From assembly GCA_025677815.1 (NCBI GenBank), contig JAIXMP010000110.1, positions 1 to 10,512 on the forward strand: 10,512 bases of DNA, in the 5' to 3' direction. This document shows, piece by piece, positions 1-7,394 of this stretch. Numbering within the stretch: position 1 is the stretch's first letter; every line of letters begins with the position of its first letter. A program made the position numbers and the translations under genes. This stretch comes from Phascolomyces articulosus. Taxonomy: Eukaryota; Mucoromycota; Mucoromycetes; Mucorales; Lichtheimiaceae. The notes under the pieces were generated by a model, which did no database searches, was not told the DNA's origin, and was given only the letters and a program-made list of their open reading frames with translations.

Positions 1-983
1 ATAGTGGCAGCAAGATTGGTACCAGTATGTGAGCCCTTCAATGTTTCAAACCCAATGGCCAATGAACGGAATGACCCAATCTTCATCGATCCAGTGTGCT
101 ATAATGGCAAGAAACAAGTACTTCATATTAGAAGTAGTCCACCTGTCAGTAGTATATGCCAAACAAGGCACCACGCGCAACTTCTCCTTGACTTTTTCCA
201 TCAGTTCGCCATGGTACCTTGTTAAATGACGTTTGATCATCATATCCGATGGCAACTTTAGATCTTGTAAAGCTGGAGCGGAATGGGCTATGTATAATAA
301 CTTTTGCAAGGTTGGTCATTCTATAGCTATATAAGGAGCATAAGAAGTAATAAGATCATCTATGAGGCACTGGTAAAACAGTTGCTTGGTAAACATTATT
401 TTTGGTGCTTTATTCGTTAAGAAAGTATCAATTAAACTAAGACCATGAGGAACAAGGCTTGTACCCTTTGCTGGTGATTCCTTAGTGATATTATGGACGT
501 TCTTCAAATGGTCGATCATATTTCTAGTGGACCCTTTTTTGTCAGTAACATACTTGTAAGTACATTAATGACCATCGCTGTAACTGAATTGACATCTCCA
601 CTCGTTCCTGCCATCAGCCACTTTTCTACTTTTTGCCCAATGATTCTTTGATGTCCAGCTTTCCCTGCGTTTTTGCCTAGTAGTGGCATTTGGAGGAGCA
701 AAAAAACTCTCAGTATCGGTAGACATCATGGACTGTTGATGGGACAGGATGGGAGCATCTTCAGTTGTGTCAGATGTTGCTTGGGACTATAAATTCAAGG
801 TATAGATAATATTGATTAATATATTTAATTTTATATATAAAAATATACTTATGTGTTTTATATGTGAAAGTATATTGTCAATATACTTACAAGGTTATCA
901 TCGACTGACATAGGTGTGGATGGAATATCACTACCAGAACGATGAGCTGCCATAGAAGATGATTCAGCAAAGTTTTCAGACAT
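1..983 (-). pseudogene. hAT-family transposase, 5' part, broken (two exons)
   Basis: This is the N-terminal part of a cut-and-paste hAT transposase, cut by the window edge. Exon 1 is 983-891 (31 codons from ATG) and exon 2 runs from 786 into the edge; the splice keeps frame. Around residues 75-129 lies a BED-type DNA-binding finger: Trp-Arg-Cys near residue 96, then KKGSTRNMIDHLKNVH with both His ligands, but the expected second Cys reads Ser. Near residue 245 is TTDRWTTSN followed by YLFLAIIAHWIDEDW, the hAT block that carries the first catalytic Asp. Beyond it NIEGLT resembles the usual IEGSHT stretch. Three in-frame stops break it: TAA at 565-567, TGA at 316-318 and TGA at 46-48. There is no frameshift in the visible part. 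The family assignment is firm from motifs; the subfamily is not known. The C-terminal dimerisation domain lies outside the window. Confidence 0.85.
787..890 (-). other. Spliceosomal intron in the hAT gene
   Basis: A 104-bp phase-0 intron. On the minus strand the donor is CTT|GTAAGTAT and the acceptor TTATAG|TCCCAA. Splicing removes the TAG that straddles the acceptor and joins exon 1 in frame to the exon that carries the BED finger. The consensus donor and the frame-keeping join are the evidence. Confidence 0.75.
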
Positions 984-1089
984 GGTGTAAAAAAAAGTAA
1001 AAGTAAGTGTGTGGGTGTGAGTGTGTGAATAAGTTGATCTGATGGATATGGAAAAAAATACAGTGTGTTGGTGTTTTTGAAAGGCTAGG

Positions 1090-1097
1090 TATTTATA
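1090..1097 (-). promoter_or_regulatory. Possible TATA box of the hAT gene
   Basis: TATAAATA on the minus strand, about 107 bp upstream of the presumed hAT ATG at 983. Position and sequence fit a core promoter, but TATA-like words are common in this AT-rich DNA, so this is weak. Confidence 0.3.
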
Positions 1098-1834
1098 TTA
1101 AATATAAAACAATGGAATTACTTTGATGTATATTTTGTTCTGTCTTGTTTTATTTTATTACTATTGGATCGCTCAAAATATTATTGTGATAATGTCAAAG
1201 TGCATTTAATTTTATAAAAAATATGCTGCACCATTCTCTTTTTTTGGCAATTGGTAATTTCGGACCTCTTTTTTTATTACAGCATTACTGTTACACCTCA
1301 ACTATATTGATGACCACAATTGAATAACTTCATCTTTTGCCATTATGAATGGATCCTGATATTACGTTTACAACTGTTTATTATTGAGGCCCTACATACA
1401 TTGAAGCAAACACATCGTAAATGATTTTTACACAACTGATTTTTTTTTGACTATGATATTATTACTAGGCTCCTGTTACCATCATAACGACTAACTGATT
1501 TTCAGTACTTTAATATTCAAATCTTATTGGACTTCTGCATATCTCAAATATACCAAACTTCATCATGTATTGGCAATACCTCAATATATATGACGCAACA
1601 CCAATTAATTATGAAACATATTTACTTTTAATTATATATAGACAAAACGACTGGTTACTTTTATTATTTTTTACTTATGGATGTTATGATATTTATAGTT
1701 TTTCAAAATACTATGACAAGTCATTATTATAATGATTATAATTATTATCTTATGCAATACTATTCTTTTCCTTGCAATTTTTGTATCTACGACTATTAAT
1801 TAGGAGGTAAGTTATGTAATTATTAGAATGCTAA

Positions 1835-1851
1835 TCTCTCTCTCTCTCTCT
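1835..1851. repeat. TC dinucleotide microsatellite
   Basis: Eight perfect TC units in otherwise AT-rich DNA. No gene lies nearby to which it could serve as a promoter tract. Confidence 0.9.
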
Positions 1852-1980
1852 GCTTTATCTATTAGACATGAATATCAAATAATTTTTATAATGGTTATGA
1901 GGATGAAGGATGGAGAAAAACATTGAATAGTATTAGGATGAAATGAATGATAAAAAATAATTGGATAAAAAATGATTAGA

Positions 1981-2017
1981 TAAATGATAATAAACATGGA
2001 TAAATGATAATAAATAT
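1981..2017. repeat. Short tandem repeat, 20-bp period
   Basis: Two adjacent copies of TAAATGATAATAAA plus a few bases, period 20, with one C/T difference in the matching part. It sits in a run of GATAA-like words at 1960-2040. Confidence 0.7.
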
Positions 2018-3795
2018 ATGGGATAATTAAATATTATAATAATATAAGAGGATTATGTCATGTATGGAACCAGCAACAATATGAAATTTATAGTATAATG
2101 GACTGGGATGAGAGAAGGATCTAATTAAGAAAAACAATCATATTGGGAATATCATTATCAGAGATAAGATTGTATATATATTGTTACTTCTCCAAGTCAT
2201 GTCTTTAATATATTAGTTATTCAACATTATCCTTTTTAAACGGAGTATTGAAAAGTGCATTGAAAAGCAATGAAAAAAATATGTTTCCTGAAGGAAAACG
2301 TTTGCCTGTATATTTTTTTTTCTTTTTTTATAACTCTCAATTCACAAACTCCATTATCCCCATCTTCAGAGTTTTTATCTCTGCATTCATTTTCAAATAC
2401 ATCCAATATCTTCTCAGCCAGCTAGAAAAATATTTGAGCCAAGAATCAAGTACAGATGACTTTCATAATAAAATCTAATTGTATCTAGTTTTTTTTGTTT
2501 ACTATGACTGAATTTTTTATTTATTTTGAACAACTTAATCAGCCTGGTCTTTTTTAAATGCATAATACTCTTTCTTGTACTTGACACTACTTGGAGATGG
2601 TGATGCATCTCTTTAATCATTGTTTCCTAATAATATCGGTTTATATAAAACAGCACGATGCTCTTTTTCACAATGAACTATGTAATCTCAGAAATTGCTA
2701 TGTTCTTCAACACGTTTATAATTATCCACCTAATATGGATTCTATTAGACATGCATACAAAATGAATAGCAATATTTACTTAACCACCATTGATGATTAT
2801 GGAATATGTATGCAGATAATTTTTTCTCCATATTATTAGTGTTTTATGATTTCTATTCTATCCACTAATAGCATTAATTATATTGTTACTATTGATATAG
2901 ATCAGCCATTTTGACTTATGTATAATTGTTCTTTACAAGATGGGTGTTCCTTTATATATAGTGTAATGAATAATATCTTTCATCTGACTGGAATAAGTAT
3001 TTCGTTAGTAACTGCAAGTATCTATCTTAATAATTAGGAACGATCCATCATGAATATCAATAATTACTATTATCCATCCACAACATTTGTTATCTACTAT
3101 TATTCACTTCTTTTTGATGACCTGTCAATTATATACAATCACATCTGTTTCACTACAATACTTGGATCTATGTTATAACTATATATGCATCAGCCACCAT
3201 CTTATGGTACAACAACGAAATAGTATGTTTTTTTTGGATATTATTACACCATTCATTATATAATGAGGTTGAGCGGAATTAAATAAAAAATTATGCATTC
3301 TCTATAACTTTTTTTTTTTGGATGAAAAAATGCTGTTGCTTAATAGATCTGGAAGACAAATATGGAGTTGATCAAGGATTATTATGGTTATAGATATAAA
3401 AAAAGAATATTTGAAATATTATCTTTAAGGATAAAATCTATTTATCTTTTATTCACCATCCTATATCTTGATTTAATGATATATTTATATTATTTCAACA
3501 TTATTTATAAAGAAAAAAATAGAGACAAGGAATATAGAGGATAGGATACATTGGCATATTTAAAAATATTATTTCATATATAAAGAAAGTTAAAACATAA
3601 TAAGAATGGTATGATAGAACATGACAAGTTTTGTGATTCAGTATTTTGGGATTAAATAAAAAGTAATAATTATAGATCTAACAATATTAAATCTTCAAAT
3701 AGAATCAACTACTATACATGACAGGATTTTGATACATAATTCTTAAATAAATAAAAGACACTATATTCCCTCAGATTGCAATGTTCTTATTTTAT

Positions 3796-3835
3796 CTTAT
3801 ATATTATTTTTGCATATGCTATTTGATAAACAGAT
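3796..3835. repeat. Possible truncated, degraded extra copy of the 188-bp unit
   Basis: This stretch resembles an internal part of the following repeat unit: CTTATA, then TTTGC, ATGCTAT and GATA in the same order and nearly the same spacing, with one gap and several substitutions. It directly abuts the first full unit. The match is short and AT-rich, so chance is not excluded. Confidence 0.35.
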
Positions 3836-4023
3836 GGTAGATAAGATGAACATTGGTATATTATGACTTATACATATTTTATTTGCGGATGCTATCAGAT
3901 ATCGGATCGGATGGACGACTATCCACATCCATATCCGATATCCGCAAGTATCCATCCGCATCCACATTTGTGGATGCAGATGCAGATCGGATGAGCAGAT
4001 AGCAGATGAGATGAATAATGCTA
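3836..4023. repeat. 188-bp tandem repeat, unit 1 (CpG-containing)
   Basis: First of two head-to-tail units with a period of exactly 188 bp and no indels between them. It is built from ATCCGC, ATCCGA and ATCCAC-like hexamers on both strands and holds eight CpGs. It contains two perfect inverted repeats: GATATCGGAT at 3898-3907 with ATCCGATATC at 3933-3942, and GCATCCACA at 3958-3966 with TGTGGATGC at 3969-3977, the latter with a 2-base loop. No reading frame or RNA gene is apparent. It could be a minisatellite or the remnant of a foldback element. Confidence 0.9.
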
Positions 4024-4212
4024 GGTAGATAAGATGAATATTGGTATATTATGACTTATACATATTTTATTTGCAGATGCTATTGGGTATCAGATCAGAT
4101 AGATAACTATCCATATCTATATCCAATATCCACAAGTATCCATCTGCATCCACATTTGCAGATGTAGATGCAGATTGGATAAGTGGATAGCAGATGAGAT
4201 GAATAATGCTAG
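4024..4212. repeat. 188-bp tandem repeat, unit 2 (CpG-free)
   Basis: Second unit, aligned to the first over 189 positions without gaps. I count 22 differences, all transitions, 18 of them C to T or G to A from unit 1 to unit 2. Every one of the eight CpGs of unit 1 is TG, CA or TA here, and this unit has no CpG at all. The inverted-repeat arms of unit 1 are disrupted by these changes. Confidence 0.9.
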
Positions 4213-4560
4213 TCAATAATCTTACAATATATAATATTAAAAGTATATATTATATAAAGCAATATTGATGAACAGAACAAAAGTGCTTTAATAATAATTT
4301 ATAGAAATTTAAAAAGTAATAAAATTCTTATAAGATCTCTATAATATTTGAAATATTAAGAAAGTAATGAAATTTTAGTGAAACATACTTAACTAGTTAA
4401 TATCTCATAAGAATATCACAATTATGAAATTCTTGTAAAATCCCTACTTTTTTCTAGTGCAAGGGGATAATATTTAGTAAGGATAGATAGGGATTATTAA
4501 AAATAGGATAGTTGATCAACCTATCCATCTATAGATAAACCTTTAGAGTAAACATTTTAC
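4213..4560. other. AT-rich spacer, nothing recognised
   Basis: About 350 bp of AT-rich sequence between the tandem repeat and the tRNA upstream region. I see no gene, repeat or regulatory site that can be supported. Confidence 0.6.
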
Positions 4561-4614
4561 TAGCGTGATTTGGTTGGTCGACCTGGGTTCTTGGGTTTAA
4601 ATTGTTGTCTTGAA

Positions 4615-4656
4615 GTCACGTGACCAGCTGATGACGAATTTCTTTCAAAATTCGTC
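4615..4656. promoter_or_regulatory. Palindrome and hairpin upstream of tRNA-Pro
   Basis: GTCACGTGAC at 4615-4624 is a perfect 10-bp palindrome with a CACGTG core, the site type bound by bHLH factors of the Cbf1/Cpf1 kind. It is followed at once by CAGCTG and then by a 9-bp inverted repeat, GACGAATTT at 4633-4641 with AAATTCGTC at 4648-4656, around a 6-base loop. This block lies 24-65 bp upstream of the tRNA and is richer in GC and CpG than its surroundings. Any role in tRNA transcription or chromatin is inference. Confidence 0.4.
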
Positions 4657-4679
4657 TCAGACGCGATAAAAATAACTAA

Positions 4680-4750
4680 GGCTCGATGGTTTAGTGGTAT
4701 AATTCTCGCTTAGGGTGCGAGAGGTCCCGGGTTCGATTCCCGGTCGAGCC
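4680..4750 (+). tRNA. tRNA-Pro (anticodon AGG)
   Basis: A complete 71-nt cloverleaf without intron. The acceptor stem GGCTCGA (4680-4686) pairs perfectly with TCGAGCC (4744-4750). The anticodon stem CTCGC/GCGAG (4705-4709 and 4717-4721) closes the loop TTAGGGT, placing AGG at 4712-4714, which reads proline codons CCU and, after deamination of A34 to inosine, CCC. The T stem CCGGG/CCCGG holds a TTCGATT loop. The internal pol III promoters match consensus: A box TGGTTTAGTGG near 4687 and B box GGTTCGATTCC at 4730-4740. CCA is not encoded, as usual for eukaryotic genes. All stems are intact despite the heavy decay around it, so it is probably functional and under selection. Confidence 0.97.
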
Positions 4751-4780
4751 CTCTTAAGATATAAAATATATTATTAATTA

Positions 4781-4797
4781 TTTTTATTATATTTTTT
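4781..4797 (+). terminator. Pol III terminator (T runs)
   Basis: A T5 run at 4781-4785 and a T6 run at 4792-4797 on the sense strand, starting 31 bp after the tRNA. Runs of four or more T end pol III transcription. There is no closer T run, so the primary transcript should have a 3' trailer of about 30 nt. Confidence 0.6.
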
Positions 4798-4805
4798 ATT
4801 AACTG

Positions 4806-5142
4806 TGTTGTGGCAGAATTATCTGTGTTACCCTTTTTCCTTTTTTTGGATACTTCTTGTATGATTATTTTATATCTAAAAATAACCATCTTTAATAACT
4901 CTTCTATATACTTCTTACTAGGCACATTATTACATTATAACTATTATCAGCATCATTACCAAGAAACAAAGTATTACTAGCAACTATCTATATTATTAGT
5001 ATTATCCATCATAACCAGAAAACATATAAATATCCCCTCATCATTAAACAATAAAAAATCATCTTTACGTTCTCTTTAAATATCTTATTATCTTTATTAT
5101 TCCTATTGGCTACAGTATTATCTGCCAAAAATAATTATGACA
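4806..5142 (+). repeat. Probable 5' LTR of the gypsy element
   Basis: Borders are inferred. A TG start at 4806 (TGTTGTGGCAG) and a CA end at 5142 (TTATGACA) enclose TATAAATA at 5025-5032 and AATAAA at 5050-5055, 25 bp apart. The solo LTR in gag has the same plan, with the two signals 28 bp apart and about 85 bp before its end. The gag ATG follows 23 bp after the proposed end. A nearby TG at 4804 is an alternative start. Confidence 0.45.
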
Positions 5143-5144
5143 AT

Positions 5145-5156
5145 TGGTAGTAAAAG
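5145..5156 (+). other. Candidate primer binding site
   Basis: TGGTAG begins two bases after the proposed LTR end, where a tRNA-complementary primer site is expected. TGGTAG equals the complement of the last six bases (CTACCA) of an initiator-type tRNA-Met 3' end, but the match does not continue. Weak evidence. Confidence 0.25.
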
Positions 5157-6128
5157 AAAAGGTTTATGTCTAACCATAATAACCTATACAACCCCCCAAG
5201 CAATTTTCAAACTTACTGAACACAAGACCTTGAGATTACTGATGAAGATGAAGATTTAACAACTACAAGACCTGAAATTAATTTTGAAAATCTACCTATA
5301 AGTATGCTATAAGAACAACAGAACAATGATATGATGGCATTGATACAAGTATTGATAGAGTTATTATCTAAGAAAAATAAGGAAGACAAGGATGGCAACC
5401 AAGAAGAAAAAGACACCACTCCTATTTTTCATGCCCATATTCATGAACCTGACACATATCATTGTGACTGAAGCTTGGATGCTGCCATTAGTTGGGTGAG
5501 GTCTGTTGAATGATATCTGGAAATGGCTCAATTAAGTAAGCAAAAATATATAGCTTATACTGCCACTCTGTTATGTGATGAGGCTGACACATGGTGGCGC
5601 CAACAAGAAGCAATGGCCGATATTACTGATTGGATAGAGTTTAGGAAACGTTTCCTTGCCAATTTCAGTCCCCCAAATCATACTCAATTGGTTTGTGATC
5701 GTTTAGCTGCGTTATTCCAGGATAGTATAGTAGCACTTTATGTGTCACAATTCCAAGCTGCCTAGTCATCAGTATCAATGATGACAGATGAAGAAGCCTT
5801 AGATCGCTTTCAACATGGGTTGAATCCTACTATTCAGTTACAAGTAATGACCCAGTTCCTAACCTTGGCAGATGAGGCAATGTGGTTAGCTTTAGCTGTT
5901 GAAGCTGCATAACAACACACTCAGTCTATCCTATCTGAAAAGAGTCATCCACCTTTCCAACAGCAATACTGATAACAAGGTGTACCTGAATATCTCCGCT
6001 CATCTGGTGTTGCACCAATGGATTTGGATGCTATTTGACCAAGATAATAAGGATCCAATTGGCAGTCAGCAGGACATGGTAGTGTTGTATCCAACATACA
6101 ATGGCTTCACAATAAATAATAATTCTTC

Positions 6129-6146
6129 ATTATTATTATTATTATT
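6129..6146. repeat. ATT trinucleotide microsatellite in the solo LTR
   Basis: Six perfect ATT units in the U3 part of the solo LTR. Confidence 0.9.
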
Positions 6147-6399
6147 ACTATCATTCACCCTATATCTCACTTGTGCGGTGATTCTATTTGGATAATTACT
6201 TATGTTACACACAGTATTGCACCATCCTCTTTCACATATTGTTAATTATGCTGGATCATGCAATCCTTCTAATGATATCATTTATGGTCTACTTAAATAT
6301 ACTGTCCTCATAACACGCAATCCAAATGATGCAATCTATATTCTAATATTACACCATAATGTGTAAGTTGTGATAGTCCATCCATGATGAGCACTTTCT

Positions 6400-6433
6400 T
6401 ATAAATAGAGAGATTATTTTTTATCTTAATAAA
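6400..6433 (+). promoter_or_regulatory. TATA box and poly(A) signal of the solo LTR
   Basis: TATAAATAG at 6400-6408 and AATAAA at 6428-6433 lie 28 bp apart and mark the promoter and RNA 3'-end signals of the LTR. Transcription would start near 6430 and could read plus-strand into the remaining gag-pol sequence. Confidence 0.6.
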
Positions 6434-6648
6434 ATTTAATTGATTATTTCGGGTCTCGTTGACTTATCTCGTCTCCTTTTATTCTTTTTATTGATTGATT
6501 TCTCTCTGATACAACAGGTAGTAACAACTGGCGCGGTGGTAATTATGCGCATGGTGGTGGTAATATCGATAATAAGGATTGTTACAATTGTAGTGGCCTT
6601 AGTCATATTGCTCGTTTCTGTTCATCTCCCCACCATCAAAATCAATCC

Positions 6649-7394
6649 AAAAACTAATATCAAGGACAATCATACTAGGGAAAAGGCCAAATGCGTCGGG
6701 ATTAAAGGGAGTCCCTTCGCGTTCATTTCTATCCCTTAATGCTATCCAAAAAGAAGAACGAGTGGTGCCAAAAGGAGAGTTGATCAATTTATCTGAGGAA
6801 CAAGATGCAGAATCTGAATTATTGGCACAAATATTAGAAAAAGATAGTGATTATTTTGACTTGTTATTATCAATAAAAGAAACCAAATTGCCACTGTATT
6901 TGATGTCATGTAATAGTCGTGATGTGAAGGTTTTGATTGATTGTGGTGCTACAGGATCGTATGTGTCATCTGAAATCGCTATAGGATTGCCAACCAAATT
7001 TGTACAAGGTCGTGATGTTGAAACTGCTGGTGGTCATATCTTATCCATTAACAAGCAAGCTACACTAGCTTTGGATGCATAAGGTTTTAAACATCAGGTC
7101 ATGGCATTTGTTCTTGATACCAAATTTGATTTGATCCTTAGTTGTGATTGGCTTAAGGCTGTCTAACCTACACCTGATTGGGAGCTTGATATATAGAAGG
7201 TTAACAAAAATAATCAAGAATATATTCTATGTCCTCATCATAAGCACTCAATCCTAGAACTGTCTTACCTATTATCCCACTGTCAAGTACAACGTTTGGA
7301 TCGTGCAAAGAATATCAAGGAACTGTCTTTGTGTTATGTCAAGCCAGAAGATATCAAATCAAGATGTTGCCAAACAAGGATGTCGAGGCATTGA
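6649..7394 (+). pseudogene. Pol, aspartic protease part of the gypsy element
   Basis: This frame lies -1 relative to gag and opens where gag ends. It encodes the retroviral-type aspartic protease that cleaves Gag-Pol. The active-site block is LIDCGATGSYVS at about 6930-6970: Asp-Cys-Gly-Ala in place of the more usual Asp-Ser/Thr-Gly-Ala. The DCGAT form occurs in other gypsy elements, so it need not be a defect. The second conserved block, FDLILSCDWLKAV then PTPDW, is near 7125-7185. In-frame stops are TAA 7080, TAA 7164 and TAG 7194. The frame ends at TGA 7392, and the RT part continues in another phase, so there is a frameshift between about 7300 and 7390. Confidence 0.8.

Larger units (their letters stand above)
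984..3795. other. AT-rich stretch without recognisable genes
   Basis: About 2.8 kb of AT-rich DNA with long T runs and many ATTA and CATC words. The longest open frames here, near 2591-2839 (82 codons) and 2248-2478 (76 codons), have no recognisable motif and a composition that follows the base bias. The part next to 983 must hold the hAT leader and terminal inverted repeat, but without the other end of that element I cannot mark it. The rest may be decayed repeats; I can assign none. Confidence 0.6.
6083..6516 (+). mobile_element. Solo LTR (434 bp) nested in gag
   Basis: The insert starts TGTTGTAT and ends ATACAACA, a perfect 8-bp terminal inverted repeat with TG...CA ends. GGTAG at 6078-6082 and at 6517-6521 is a perfect 5-bp target-site duplication. 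Removing the LTR and one GGTAG restores the gag frame across the junction. Inside are TATAAATAG at 6400-6408, AATAAA at 6428-6433 and an ATT microsatellite. There is no coding region, so this is a solo LTR left by recombination between the two LTRs of a full element. Its sequence differs from the probable 5' LTR at 4806, so it comes from another family. Orientation follows the TATA and poly(A) signals. Confidence 0.93.
5166..6657 (+). pseudogene. Gag of the gypsy element, split by a solo LTR
   Basis: Gag is the capsid and nucleocapsid polyprotein that forms the virus-like particle of the retrotransposon. The frame starts at ATG 5166 and stays in one phase to 6082; after the inserted LTR and one target duplication are left out it continues in phase from 6517. 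An acidic N-terminal part is followed by the retrotransposon capsid region near 5520-5765 (EADTWW, then FRKRFLANF and DRLAALFQ). A Gly/Asn-rich linker leads to a zinc knuckle CYNCSGLSHIARFC (C-x2-C-x4-H-x4-C) at 6580-6621. Eleven in-frame stops lie before the insertion: 5217, 5310, 5469, 5511, 5763, 5910, 5970, 5973, 6036, 6045 and 6048. The TAA at 6655 may be the true gag end. No indel besides the insertion is needed to follow the frame. Confidence 0.85.

Noticed and set aside
1..225. Plus-strand open frames at the start of the window
   Set aside because: They lie antisense to the hAT catalytic block, which is clearly readable on the minus strand.
2591..2839. 82-codon plus-strand open frame
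   Set aside because: No motif, no codon signal and a composition that follows local base bias; expected by chance at this length in AT-rich DNA with in-frame ATGs.
3254..3265. CATTATATAATG palindrome
   Set aside because: A 12-bp AT palindrome is expected by chance in several kb of such AT-rich DNA, and nothing nearby supports a function.
3362..3544. 60-codon plus-strand open frame rich in Ile, Tyr and Lys
   Set aside because: Residue content is what AT-rich codons give, and there is no neighbouring signal for a gene.
4710..4925. 71-codon minus-strand open frame over the tRNA
   Set aside because: Its C-terminal residues are the antisense translation of the tRNA T arm, a common annotation artefact; the rest is AT-rich low complexity.
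5899..6195. 98-codon plus-strand open frame
   Set aside because: Out of phase with gag and running into the solo LTR and its ATT microsatellite; chance open frame.
6440..6739. 99-codon plus-strand open frame
   Set aside because: It crosses the end of the solo LTR into gag in a phase other than the zinc-knuckle frame, so it is a shadow.
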